A stretch of 64,000 nt of DNA from Myxococcales bacterium (lineage in GTDB: Bacteria > Myxococcota > Myxococcia > Myxococcales > JAJYLH01), in NCBI GenBank assembly GCA_021787845.1, contig JAJYLH010000004.1, forward strand, positions 1 through 64,000, in the 5' to 3' direction. How positions within the stretch are numbered: position 1 is the first letter of the stretch; each line of letters opens with the position of its first letter. Below are positions 43,651-52,360 of the stretch, one piece after another. The position numbers and the translations under genes were made by a program. Under the pieces are notes generated by a model. That model saw only the letters and a list, made by a program, of their open reading frames with translations. It did no database searches and was not told the origin of the DNA.

Positions 43651-44236
43651 GATCGCCCCTGGCGAGGGTCCCGCCGGCTCGCCAGGGGCCGTTGATCACC
43701 CCCGGCGAGACCTCCGCCGGCTCGCCAGGGGCCGTTGATCACCCCCGGCGAGACCTCCGCCGGCTCGCCAGGGGCCGTTGATCACCCCCGGGGAGCCAAC
43801 CATCGTCAACTTTCCACCATCGATCACCCCCGGCGAGACCTCCGCCGTCTCGCCAGGGGCCGTTGATCGCCCCCAGCGAGCCAACCATCGTCAACTTTCC
43901 ATCATCGATCGCCCCCGGGGAGCCAACCATCGTCAACTTTCCATCATCGATCACCCCCGGCGAGACCTCCGCCGGCTCGCCAGGGGCCGTTGATCGCCCC
44001 CGGCGAGCCAACCATCGTCAACTTTCCATCATCGATCGCCCCCGGGGAGCCAACCATCGTCAACTTTCCATCATCGATCACCCCCGGCGAGACCTCCGCC
44101 GGCTCGCCAGGGGCCGTTGATCACCCCCGGCGAGCCAACCATCGTCAACTTTCCATCATTGATCGCCCCTGGCTAGACCTCCGCCGGCTCGCCAGGGGCC
44201 GTTGATCACCCCCGGCGAGACCTCCGCCGTCTCGCC
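43651..44236. repeat. Two-unit tandem array (43-bp A and 42-bp B units)
   Basis: Fourteen units all begin GATCRCCCCYGGCGAG or a close variant. A units (43 bp) continue with ACCTCCGCCGGCTCGCC; B units (42 bp) continue with CCAACCATCGTCAACTTTCC. Starts are A 43651, A 43694, A 43737, B 43780, A 43822, B 43865, B 43907, A 43949, B 43992, B 44034, A 44076, B 44119, A 44161, and partial A 44204. A units can form a CCCC-GGCGAG/CTCGCC-GGGG hairpin. The array fills most of the 838-base gap between the permease and the next gene. Confidence 0.93.
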
Positions 44237-44465
44237 GTCGCCGGCCTCGACCCCGAGGCTCCCCGGGGAGCGCCCTCGTCGCGCCCGAGAAACGCCGCTT
44301 GCATTTTCCAAATCTCTCGTGGTACAAGGCCTTTCGAGCCCAACGAGCCGCGGCGGACGTACGGTTCCGCCCCGGCGCCGCCACTCGGCGCGATTCCGCG
44401 TGGGCTCGAACCGGCCGCGGCGGCTCGTCCGCCGGAACCTGGGCCGGAGAAAGGAGCCCGACAAC

Positions 44466-45392
44466 ATGCCGCGAAGGAAATCCCTCCCGCCGACCGAGGC
44501 GCCCCAGGAGGTGGCGCCGACTGCGCCCGACCCCGCGCCGGTCGACGCGGAGACGCCCCCGGAGTCGGAGCAGGACTACAACCGGTTCCTGCCCGCGGCG
44601 TTGGCGATGAGCTCGGAACACGTCAAGCCCTATACGGCCGACATGAAGCTCATCCAGCACAACACCCAGACTGGCGTGGAGAGCGTCTCACCGTACCTCG
44701 CGCGGCTGAAGAACGAGGCGGCCGGCATCGACCAGACCCACATCACCGAGCTGCCCAGCCTGGTGCAGGGTCTGGACTTCGCGGTGGGCGTCGTGGAGCG
44801 TTACGCGTCCCCGCCCACTGGAACCGCCGCCGAGATCAAGGAGATGACCGGCCTGCGGACGCTGCTCTTGACCGTGGCCGACGGGTTGGTGCTCGCGGGC
44901 ATCTTCCCGGCCAACAAGGTGCAGCCGATGCATCGGAGCATTGGCCCCACCAAGTTCGCCGGGGATTGCGTGTCGCTGGCATCGCTCTTCAGCAGCAAGA
45001 AGTTCGCGCAACAGATCGAAGGCAAGTCCGCGGTCACCCCGGAGAAGCTCCAGAGGGCGGCAAAGCTCGGAGCGAAGCTGAAGACCAAGGTGCGGCCCAA
45101 GAACGCGAAGAAGCAACGGGTCTCGCCGGAGCTGGCGCAGGCCCGCGACCGTCGCGACCGGCTCTGGACCCTGACCGAAGACTACCAGGAGGACGTCTGG
45201 AAGGCGGGCGCCTATCTCTTCGGGCGCAGTCTGGTGGAGGAGAAGGTGCCGCCCCTGACGGCGCATGTGATCCAGAAGCCGAAGCCGCAGCAGCCGCCGC
45301 TGCCGCCGTCTGAAGACCAGAATCCGCCCGCCACGGCGGCGGACGGAAAGGCGGCTGGCGCCGCGAAGCCCAAGGCCCGCAAGAAGTCCTGA
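44466..45392 (+). CDS. Hypothetical protein, helical with Lys/Ala/Pro-rich tail
   Basis: ATG 44466 follows AAGGAG. The 308-residue product has a Pro/Ala-rich start (residues 5-35), a central helical domain (about 40-230; MKLIQHNTQTGVESVSPYLA, LRTLLLTVADGLVLAGIFPA), a very basic segment (KLGAKLKTKVRPKNAKKQR) and a disordered end (QKPKPQQPPLPPSEDQ, KAAGAAKPKARKKS). There is no signal peptide. The family was not recognised. The charged tail could contact DNA, RNA or membranes, but this is not shown. Confidence 0.75.
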   Translation: MPRRKSLPPTEAPQEVAPTAPDPAPVDAETPPESEQDYNRFLPAALAMSSEHVKPYTADMKLIQHNTQTGVESVSPYLARLKNEAAGIDQTHITELPSLVQGLDFAVGVVERYASPPTGTAAEIKEMTGLRTLLLTVADGLVLAGIFPANKVQPMHRSIGPTKFAGDCVSLASLFSSKKFAQQIEGKSAVTPEKLQRAAKLGAKLKTKVRPKNAKKQRVSPELAQARDRRDRLWTLTEDYQEDVWKAGAYLFGRSLVEEKVPPLTAHVIQKPKPQQPPLPPSEDQNPPATAADGKAAGAAKPKARKKS

Positions 45393-45932
45393 ACGACCGA
45401 ACGAGGAGCCCTCCCGGCGAGCCCGGGGCACGCCGGGAGGGAGCTCCGCTTCCCAACGCCTTCAGGAGCTCCAACCAAACCCGATCGTCGGCGGCGCGCC
45501 TCCCTCCCCGACCCTCCCCCGCAAGAGCACGGGAGACGGGCTTTGCTGTGCCTGCGCAAAGGCAGTCTAGTTCTCCCTCTCCTTGGCATCCCATGGAGCC
45601 GGACAGGACACGTGAGTGTCCGGGTCTTCCGCGAGGCTGTGCCTGTACCCGGACACTGACGTGTCCGGCTCCATGTGCGCTGTGCCTGTACCCGGACACT
45701 CACGTGTCCGGCTCCAAGTGACGCCAAGGAGAGTCAGGAAAAGATCGCCCATCTGCCTATGAGGCGTGTCACTGCTGTCCAAGACACGCCGCGTCGGAGA
45801 TTTCCGCTCATCCCGAGCGCAGTCGAGGGATGGGCGCCCCCCGCGAAGAACCGCTCGTTCCTCGACTGCGCTCGGAATGAGCGGTTCTTCGCGTGGGCAC
45901 GGAATCTGTTTTGGACAGGCGTGATGCCCAGG
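45393..45932. other. Gene-free spacer rich in H and C hairpins
   Basis: This 540-base stretch between convergent genes contains three H hairpins (45596-45622, 45637-45672, 45680-45715) and two C hairpins (about 45805-45835 and 45842-45893). The second C copy has a perfect 15-bp stem CGCGAAGAACCGCTC/GAGCGGTTCTTCGCG. CTGTCCAAGACACG at about 45776 and TGTTTTGGACAG at 45907 form imperfect inverted ends around the C pair. No gene was seen. Confidence 0.8.
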
Positions 45933-47111
45933 CTACCCTTTGGGTTTCCCCTCGTCGTCGAGCTCGAGGAGCCTGGCCCGGCGGATGGCGTCGTTGCCGA
46001 ACCGTTCGCGGAGGCGATCGACCGCGGCGTTGAGGCGGTCGCGTTTGTCGTCCCGTTGGGCGAAAAGCTCCGGCGCCGGCGGCGGGCCGAGGTTGTGGGC
46101 GCTGACGCCGCAGAGGCGAATCGGTTTCGGTGGCGGGTGCGTTTCGAGCAGACCGCGCGCCGCGGCGAAGAGGACCCCGCCGTCGCTGGTCGGCCGCTCC
46201 AGAGTCGTCTGCCGGGTCACCAGCTTGAAGTCCGCGAGCTTGTATTTCAGAGTCACGCCGCTCGCGGCGAGCCCGTGTCTCCTCAGCCTCGACGCGACCC
46301 GCTCCGCCTGGCCGAGCAGGTAGGTTTCGATGGTCTCCAGGTCTTCGAGGTCTTCTTCGAAGGTCTCCTCGGCGCCGAGGCTCTTGGCTTCGTGATCGCT
46401 GACGACGGGCCGCTCGTCCTCGCCGCGGGCGAGCGCCTGGAGCGGCTCGAAATCGTGCCCGAGCGCGAACCGCAGCCGGTCGGCCGGCGCACGCCGCAGG
46501 TCGCCGATGGTCCGGATGCGCACCGACTTGAGGAGAGCCTCGGTCTTCGGTCCGACGCCCCAGAGCCGGCCGATGGGCAGCGGGTCGAGCATCGCCTGGA
46601 CGCCGCCCGGATGGACCTCGAGCTGGCCGTCGGGCTTGGCGAGGTCGGTCAGAATCTTCGCCACGAACTTGACCGGCGCGAGGCCCGCGCTCGCCGCGAG
46701 CCCGATGCGCTCGCGCACCTCCGCGCGCAGCCGGCGGACCGCGTCCATCGGTGGCCCGAGGAGCGCCTGCGTGCCGGTCAGGTCGAGAAACGCCTCGTCG
46801 AGCGACAGGCCCTCGACGAGCGGCGAGTAGCGGTGCAGGACCTCGAAGAACTGCTCGCTGACTTCGGCGTAGTGGCGCATCCGCGGCCGGACGACGACGA
46901 GCTCGGGGCACGCCCGCATCGCCCGCGCCATCGGCATCGCGCTGTGGATGCCGTACTTGCGCGCCTCGTAGCTCGCTGCGGTCACGACGCCGCGGGTCGG
47001 GTGCCCGCCGACCACCACCGGCTTTCCCGCGAGCGAGGGGTCGTCGCGGATCTCCACCGACGCGAAGAAGGCGTCGAGGTCCACGTGCGCGATGACCCGG
47101 CCGGCCGGCAC
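45933..47111 (-). CDS. dinB: DNA polymerase IV (Y-family translesion polymerase)
   Basis: DinB copies damaged templates with low fidelity. The catalytic motifs HVDLDAFFASVE near residue 8 and YSPLVEGLSLDEAFLDLTG (Asp-Glu pair) are present. The helix-hairpin-helix region IGRLWGVGPKTEALLKSVRI and the little-finger domain complete the 392-residue protein. GTG 47111 (VPAGRVIAHVD) was chosen because the family starts just before HVDLDAFF; the frame stays open upstream without family resemblance. No LexA box was recognised. Confidence 0.94.
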   Translation of the reverse strand: MPAGRVIAHVDLDAFFASVEIRDDPSLAGKPVVVGGHPTRGVVTAASYEARKYGIHSAMPMARAMRACPELVVVRPRMRHYAEVSEQFFEVLHRYSPLVEGLSLDEAFLDLTGTQALLGPPMDAVRRLRAEVRERIGLAASAGLAPVKFVAKILTDLAKPDGQLEVHPGGVQAMLDPLPIGRLWGVGPKTEALLKSVRIRTIGDLRRAPADRLRFALGHDFEPLQALARGEDERPVVSDHEAKSLGAEETFEEDLEDLETIETYLLGQAERVASRLRRHGLAASGVTLKYKLADFKLVTRQTTLERPTSDGGVLFAAARGLLETHPPPKPIRLCGVSAHNLGPPPAPELFAQRDDKRDRLNAAVDRLRERFGNDAIRRARLLELDDEGKPKG

Positions 47112-47289
47112 CCGTCCAGTATCGCGCACCTCGCGCCGGCGCGTGGCAAGAGGCGTTACGACTTGGAGGCGGTCGCCGAGGCGGGCGCCGCGAACGGTAG
47201 GCCGCTGGGAAGTCCTTCGCCCGCCACCCGACACGGCTCCGGTCCCGGCTCGGCCACCTCGACTGCGGACCCGTTCACCGTGCCGAAGG

Positions 47290-47328
47290 CCGATCGGACC
47301 GATCCGACCGATCGGTCCGATCGGTCAT
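47290..47328. terminator. R-family CCGATCGG palindrome cluster after the PilZ gene
   Basis: GATCGGACCGATC and GATCGGTCCGATC form a perfect 13-bp inverted repeat with a short loop, 41 bases downstream of the stop of the minus-strand PilZ gene. No U-tract is evident; a transcription-end role is inferred. Confidence 0.5.
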
Positions 47329-47368
47329 CGGCGACTCCGGCATTGCGGGGCGAGGCGGCAGCGCGCCG

Positions 47369-47737
47369 TCAGCGCTCGGAGACCATGGGAGCGATGGTGG
47401 CCAGCCCCGGCACCGCCAGCAAGTAGCGATAGAACGCCTCGTCCGCGCGGGTGATGGCGACCCCGAGCATGTTCGGCTGCCGAATCGCCGGCGCGCCGCG
47501 CATCGCCCAGATGATGCGGCCTCCCAGGAGACAAACGCCCTCGCCGGGAAGGTGCAGCTCCAGGTTCACCGGGGTTCCCGGCCAGTGCAGGGACGACCCG
47601 GCGATCGCGAGGCCCTGCGACGACAGGTTCGTGGTGAACCCACTTCCCAGCAACGGGTAGTTCTGGCCGTAGCGAAGGGCGATGCGCTTGCGTACCCGAA
47701 GCGCCCGGCTGATCCGTGCATGAAGCGGCGGGCTCAT
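47369..47737 (-). CDS. PilZ domain protein (probable c-di-GMP receptor)
   Basis: The 122-residue product starts at ATG 47737 (MSPPLHARISRALRVRKR). PilZ features are the basic N-terminal RxxxR region (RVRKRIALRYG), NLSSQGLAIAG (of the D/NxSxxG type) and the strands VNLELHLPGEGVCLLGGRIIW. PilZ proteins bind cyclic di-GMP and control motility, polysaccharide or gene expression. It is a stand-alone domain with no effector attached. A CCGATCGG palindrome follows the stop. Confidence 0.8.
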   Translation of the reverse strand: MSPPLHARISRALRVRKRIALRYGQNYPLLGSGFTTNLSSQGLAIAGSSLHWPGTPVNLELHLPGEGVCLLGGRIIWAMRGAPAIRQPNMLGVAITRADEAFYRYLLAVPGLATIAPMVSER

Positions 47738-48357
47738 CGGGCGCCGCCTTCCGCATGGGGCGTGCAGGCCCTGCACCTGTTCGACCAGACCATCGCGTCC
47801 CTCGACCCGGTTCCCGCCGATCGGACCGCCACCCTCGGCGCTCCGATCCGACCAGGTAGTCACTCGGATTCCGCCTGCACCCGCCCGATGCGTAGAGAAA
47901 TGTTCGGGTCGAGGGAAGCGAGCGCTCTTTGCGAGCGGACTCGAAGGACGGGCGCCCGCGGGGGCCATCTCCGCCCGCCCTTCGAGTCCGGCCGACCAAG
48001 TGCCGTCGGCCTCCCCTCGGGGTGAGCGGAGATGGCCTGCTGAAATTGTTTTGGACAGCCGTGGCGCGCGGCGATGCGCTGAACGGGAGCGTTCCCGGCG
48101 CCGGACGGTCCGGCTCATGAGGTGCGACCTCGCCGGGGGCGACGCGGTTCCCGAAGGCCCTGCCGCTCCCTTCGGTCGGGTCGAGCTGCGGCGGCCGTCG
48201 AGGTCGGCTTCGAACGCCCGCCCCGCCCGGCGCCGGGCCGTCGCCGCGGCCGGATCACGAAAGGCCGTGCCAGCCCGCGTTTCCAGGCGTTGCGGTCGCT
48301 CTTGCACCCGCCGCGGCATGTGGTAGGATGCCGCCACTCCCTGAGTTGGAGGAGACC
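47738..48357. other. Gene-free spacer with one long C-family palindrome
   Basis: This 620-base stretch lies between divergent genes. GGCCATCTCCGC at 47963-47974 is perfectly inverted at 48026-48037 and encloses a C-like core (CCCTTCGAGTCCGGC ... CCTCGGGGTGAGC). TGTTTTGGACAG at 48047 matches the sequence at 45907 next to another C element. No convincing gene is present. Confidence 0.7.
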
Positions 48358-49389
48358 ATGGCTGAGAACAACGGGAAGCGACCGCCCTTCGACCCGTACG
48401 AGGCACCGACCATCATCGAGCAGGCTCCCATCGCCGGAGCGCAACTGCCGCCGCCCGAGCCCGAGCCGGCGGGCACGCCCGCGAAACCGAAGGACATCGG
48501 CGCGCTGCTCGGCGACGCCTTCAACCTCTACAAGAACAACTTCGTCGCGTTCCTCCTGGTCGCGCTGGTCGGGATGGGGCCCGTCGCGGTGATCGCCAGC
48601 GGCATCCACGTGATCGGCGCGGGCATCGGCCGGTCGGCGCCCGCGGCGATGCAGGTGGACGCCGGCCGCCTGCAGAAGCTCCAGGCCGAGATGCAGGAGG
48701 CGGCCGCCGCGCACGACTTCGACAAGGTGCGCAGCATCGAGCAGGAGGAAATGCAGCTCAGCGTGCACGCGATCCGCGGGAGCGTCGGCTTCCTGGCCTG
48801 GCTGGCTGGGATGGCCCTCCTCACTTTGCTCGTCATCCCGCTGTGGATGCTCGCGTTCTTCCTGACGCAGGCGGCGATCACCGCGCTCTCGGTCGACCGC
48901 GCGCGGCAAGGGAAGATGACCTGGCAAGGCGCCTGGGGCGCGGTGTTCAAGCGGCTCGGCAGCCTCGTCGGGGTCTCGGCCCTCGTCGCCATCGGCATCG
49001 GCGTCGGCAGTCTCCTCTGCGTCCTGCCGGGGCTGGTGTTCGCGTTCTTCACCTGCTTCGCGCTGCTCGCCGTCTACGTCGAGAAGAAGGACACCATCGC
49101 CGCCATCAAGCGCTCCTTCGAGCTCGCGAAGACCGACCCCTTGCGCACGCTCGTGGTGCTCGTCGTCTTCGGGCTCCTGACCTTCGTCGCGCAGCTCATC
49201 CTCGGCCTCTTGATCCCGAGCGGCTTGATCTTCTTCCACTCGCTCGCGGGCTCCGTCGGCTCCATCGTCATCACGCCGTTCGGGCTCATCGGCCTGACGC
49301 TCTTGTATCAGGACATCCGGCGCACCAAGCTGAACGAGAGCGACGCCCAGCTCCAGGCGGAAGCGAACGACCTGCTGCCTGGAACCTGA
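48358..49389 (+). CDS. Multi-pass membrane protein, hypothetical
   Basis: ATG 48358 is preceded by TTGGAGGAG. The 343-residue product has a disordered Pro-rich start (residues 1-45), then about five to six membrane helices (FVAFLLVALVGMGPVAVIAS, FLAWLAGMALLTLLVIPLWM, ALVAIGIGVGSLLCVLPGLV and others). A KKDTIAAIKRSFELAKTDP amphipathic segment lies between helices. Architecture and the AIKRSFELAK-type loop recall YciC/DUF-type glycerophosphodiesterase-like membrane domains. Function unknown. Confidence 0.78.
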   Translation: MAENNGKRPPFDPYEAPTIIEQAPIAGAQLPPPEPEPAGTPAKPKDIGALLGDAFNLYKNNFVAFLLVALVGMGPVAVIASGIHVIGAGIGRSAPAAMQVDAGRLQKLQAEMQEAAAAHDFDKVRSIEQEEMQLSVHAIRGSVGFLAWLAGMALLTLLVIPLWMLAFFLTQAAITALSVDRARQGKMTWQGAWGAVFKRLGSLVGVSALVAIGIGVGSLLCVLPGLVFAFFTCFALLAVYVEKKDTIAAIKRSFELAKTDPLRTLVVLVVFGLLTFVAQLILGLLIPSGLIFFHSLAGSVGSIVITPFGLIGLTLLYQDIRRTKLNESDAQLQAEANDLLPGT

Positions 49390-49452
49390 CGGCGCGAGAG
49401 CGAGCAGCACCCGCCCTCCCGTCGATCGTCGCACGCCTATCCGGTCGATTCC

Positions 49453-49520
49453 CTTGGAGCCGGACACGTCAGTGTCCGGGCTCGCTCCTGACGTCGTGCC
49501 CGACCCGGACACTGGCCTGA
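49453..49520. repeat. H-family hairpin plus half copy
   Basis: TTGGAGCCGGACACGTCAG then TGTCCGG at 49454-49480 is an H hairpin; CCGGACACTGG at 49504-49515 is a half copy. They lie downstream of the membrane protein gene, just before M element copy 1. Confidence 0.8.
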
Positions 49521-49527
49521 AGGGGTA

Positions 49528-49634
49528 TTAATCGTTGCGAAAGTATCTGCACCTCGCATCATCAGTCGTGGCACGGGCGTCCCCGCCCGTGTAGCCTTCG
49601 TTCTGGCTTTCACAGGCGAGGACGCCTGTGCCAC
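49528..49634. mobile_element. MITE-like M element, copy 1 (right end missing)
   Basis: The sequence begins TTAATCGTTGCGAAAGTA and contains the hairpins ACGGGCGTCCCCGCCCGT and ACAGGCGAGGACGCCTGT. Over 107 bases it matches copy 2 at 52361 with a single difference (TTCTGG versus TTGTGG). The right inverted repeat found in copy 2 is absent here. Confidence 0.85.
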
Positions 49635-49729
49635 AGGAAAATGGGAGCCGGGCTCCAACCTGAACGAAGCCGATACCCCCCTCTGGCCTGTCCGCCTCCA
49701 ACGCCGGTGTCGACCGGACAGGCTGACGT

Positions 49730-50212
49730 CTACTCCTCGGACGGCCAGTTCTCGGCGACCTTGCGCAAGAGCCTGGCGTGCGCCGCGTCCTGCCGGGCGA
49801 GCTCCGCGTAGAAGCTCGTGATGGTCGGGTCCGCCTTCGGCGCGAGCGCGTGCGCGTGCGCGGAGCACATGCGCTCCTCGAGCTCGGCCGCCATCAGGCA
49901 CGCTTCCCGGAACGTCAGGTGCTCGCGACCGCTCCCGAGGCGCTTCATCAGAGCCTTGGCGTCGGCGAGGTCCTCCTTGACCTCCGCGGGGTCGAAGGCG
50001 ATGGGCCCGACGTGGCGGGGATCCTTCGCGATCTGGTTGCGCAGCATCCGCAACCGCAGCTCGTGCTGCTCCTCCTCCGCCGCCAGCCCGGCGAAGAGCC
50101 GGTACGCCTCGGGGTCGTAGGAGAACATATCCGCGAGCGCAATGTAGATCTCCGAGGCGGTCTGCTCCACCTCTTCGGCTTGCATCAGCCTGTCGTAGGT
50201 TGTCGGTGGCAT
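49730..50212 (-). CDS. Ferritin-like / rubrerythrin-type diiron protein
   Basis: The 160-residue product starts at ATG 50212. Four-helix-bundle metal motifs are visible: EVEQTASEIYIALAD (first Glu), LAAEEEQHELRLRML (E-x-x-H type), AAELEERMCSAHAHAL and ARQDAAHARLLRKV. This pattern (E ... ExxH ... E ... DxxH) fits ferritin-like diiron proteins. There is no C-terminal rubredoxin domain, so electron transfer as in rubrerythrin needs a partner. It may handle peroxide or iron. Confidence 0.75.
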   Translation of the reverse strand: MPPTTYDRLMQAEEVEQTASEIYIALADMFSYDPEAYRLFAGLAAEEEQHELRLRMLRNQIAKDPRHVGPIAFDPAEVKEDLADAKALMKRLGSGREHLTFREACLMAAELEERMCSAHAHALAPKADPTITSFYAELARQDAAHARLLRKVAENWPSEE

Positions 50213-50983
50213 GGATTCCTGGGTCTGGTGCGAGGAGTTGGTTGGCCCCCGTGGTAGAGCGAAGTCCACTCGTCGTTGGTGCTCGGCCTCTTTCGATGCC
50301 ACTGCCGCCTCCGGTCGAACGGGTTGACGAGCCAGCGTCGCGTCGATCTCGAACGTCAACATGAGATGCCGAACGGTCGAGGCCGCTTCGAGACGGAGCC
50401 CAGGGACGCGCCCCGCAGAAACCAGGGGCGAGGGAGCGGAGATTCCCCTTCGTAGCAAGCCGCATCGCCTGCCGGGGGATCCCCGGGCGTCGGTCAAGAG
50501 CGCCGGCGCCAGGAGAGCGAGCGTTCCCCTCCGCGGCCGGACGCCAATCGGTCGATGTGGGCTCGTAGGATGGGTGGAGCGCAGCGCAGCCCATCGTTTG
50601 CGGCTGTCGACATGGGTTCCGCTCCGCTTCACCCATCCTACGATTCTGGTTGCGGGCGTAGGAGGGTGTGGCCTCAAAGCAGATGCAAGCACAGGCCAGA
50701 ACCGCTCATCCTGAGCGCAGTCGAAGGACGGAGCGGATCGTGTGGAGCGCACCGATGTTTTGGCTACACCCTCTAAGAGCCCGGAACGGAATTAACTGAG
50801 CAAGTTCGTGTTACCGCTCATCCCGAGCGCAGTCGAGGGATGAGCGGTAGCGCCCGGGACCGCTCGCCCTTCGACTGCGCTCAGGGTGAGCGGCCCCGGG
50901 CTCCACGACTTGCCCAATTAATTCGGGTGCGGCTCCTAAGCGAGCCCCGAGCCTCGACGGCCAATCTGCGCTACCCTCCTTCC
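50213..50983. other. Gene-free spacer with T and C hairpins
   Basis: This 771-base stretch lies between divergent genes. A T hairpin runs 50563-50643 (TCGTAGGATGGGTGGAGCG, inverted with one mismatch). C hairpins are at 50702-50736, 50812-50849 (arms TACCGCTCATCCC/GGGATGAGCGGTA) and 50853-50900 (CCGGG-CCGCTC/GAGCGG-CCCGG). No gene was recognised; the promoters of the flanking genes must lie here. Confidence 0.8.
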
Positions 50984-51715
50984 ATGCCGACCCGCTCCGG
51001 CCTCACGCTTCCTCCCGCGCTGCGAACCCTGAACCGCGAAGTGATCTCGTGCGAGAAGTGCCCGCGCCTGCGAACCTACTGTCGAAGGGTGGCGCAGGAC
51101 AAGCGCGCCGCCTTCCGCGACTGGACCTACTGGGGCCGGCCGGTGCCGGGGTTCGGCGACCCCGACGCGCGGCTGTTCGTCGTCGGCCTCGCGCCGGCCG
51201 CGCATGGCGCCAACCGGACCGGCCGCATCTTCACCGGCGACCGTTCGGGCGACTTCCTCTTCGAGGCCCTCCATCGCGTCGGGCTCGCCAACCAACCGAC
51301 GAGCACCCATCGCGACGACGGCCTCGAGCTGACCGACGTCTACGTCGCCGCCGCCGTCCGTTGCGCGCCGCCGGGGAACAAGCCATTACCCGAGGAGCTC
51401 GACCACTGCCGCCCCTATCTCGAGCGCGAGCTCGGCATCCTGCGCCAGGTCCGAGTCTTCATCACGCTGGGGAAGATCGGTCACGACGCGCTCGTGCGAT
51501 CGTTCGTCCGCCTCGGCCTCGTCGAGCCCGGACGCAAGATGCCTTTCGCCCACGGCGCCGTCCACGAGCTGCCGCCCCCCTGGAAGGCCGTCGTCTGTAG
51601 CTATCACGTGAGCCAGCAGAACACTTTTACCGGCAAGCTCACGCCCGCGATGTTCGACGCCATCCTCGAACGCGCGCGGCGGATCGCCGGCGGCGAGTCG
51701 GGCGCCTCGGCTTGA
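50984..51715 (+). CDS. Uracil-DNA glycosylase, family 5 (UDGb)
   Basis: The enzyme removes deaminated bases from DNA. The 243-residue product has Cys residues for a [4Fe-4S] cluster (CEKCPRLRTYC near residue 19, and further Cys around 122 and 138), the active-site motif GLAPAAHGANRTGRIFTGD with no Asn/Asp/Gln catalytic residue in the family 5 style, and the C-terminal SYHVSQQNTFTGKL. UDGb enzymes act on uracil, hypoxanthine and xanthine. ATG 50984 was chosen by family length. It is followed by an AraC-type gene on the same strand. Confidence 0.9.
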   Translation: MPTRSGLTLPPALRTLNREVISCEKCPRLRTYCRRVAQDKRAAFRDWTYWGRPVPGFGDPDARLFVVGLAPAAHGANRTGRIFTGDRSGDFLFEALHRVGLANQPTSTHRDDGLELTDVYVAAAVRCAPPGNKPLPEELDHCRPYLERELGILRQVRVFITLGKIGHDALVRSFVRLGLVEPGRKMPFAHGAVHELPPPWKAVVCSYHVSQQNTFTGKLTPAMFDAILERARRIAGGESGASA

Positions 51716-51775
51716 CGGTAGCCGTGACCGGCGCCTAGAGTCGCGCCCGATGCAACGCCTTGTCGCCAGGAGCGC

Positions 51776-52249
51776 GTGAGCCAGGACCCCGAGCTGTTGC
51801 GGCGCCTGTTGCGCGCGAAGGACCGGATGGACGCCGCCTCGAACGAGGAGTGGCCCGTCCGGCGGCTCGCGCGCGTCAGCGGCGTTTCCGCAGCCCACTT
51901 CGCGCGCTCGTTCCGGGACGCCTTCGGCGTTCCGCCTCACCGGTATCTGCTCACCCGCCGCATCGAGCGCGCGACGGCGCTCTTGCGTGAAACCGATCTC
52001 GCGATCACGGACATCGCCTTCCAGACCGGATGGAGTAGCCTCGGCACGTTCGGCCGCACGTTCCACGACGTCACGGGCCGGAGCCCGAGCGCCACCCGGG
52101 CGCGCGAGCGGGCGGCTGCGCACGAGCCCGAACGCGTGCCCGCCTGCTTCGTCAGCGCCGCGCATCGGCCGGACCTCAGAGTCGCGGTTTCGCAGAAGCG
52201 GCGGCAGGAGGCCGCGGTCATCACGACGCCGGACGACGAGGTCGCCTGA
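51776..52249 (+). CDS. AraC-family transcriptional regulator, DNA-binding domain with short tail
   Basis: GTG 51776 is preceded by CCAGGAG. The 157-residue product is mostly the two helix-turn-helix motifs of AraC: VRRLARVSGVSAAHFARSFR and ITDIAFQTGWSSLGTFGRTF, with the linker PHRYLLTRRIERATALL. There is no N-terminal effector domain; a C-terminal tail of about 50 residues is unclassified and contains CFVSAAHRPD. It may respond through the tail or act constitutively. Confidence 0.85.
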   Translation: MSQDPELLRRLLRAKDRMDAASNEEWPVRRLARVSGVSAAHFARSFRDAFGVPPHRYLLTRRIERATALLRETDLAITDIAFQTGWSSLGTFGRTFHDVTGRSPSATRARERAAAHEPERVPACFVSAAHRPDLRVAVSQKRRQEAAVITTPDDEVA

Positions 52250-52360
52250 GCCCGGTGGCCGCCGTGGATACGCGAGGTGTCCGTCCGTCACCGATCGGTT
52301 CCCGATCGCCGCGCGACGGGCATCCGCAGGCGCCGGATGTGACCAGGTCTCGGCTTTTTG

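Noticed and set aside
43651-44236. CRISPR array
   Set aside because: Units are contiguous 42- and 43-bp repeats without unique spacers, and no cas genes are near.
47738-48357. Additional genes in the gap between the PilZ and membrane protein genes
   Set aside because: Frames here are short, overlap on both strands and coincide with a palindromic repeat. No start site or family resemblance was found.
48115-49512. A 465-residue minus-strand frame
   Set aside because: It is antisense to the membrane protein gene, which has a clear GGAGGAG site and membrane helices.
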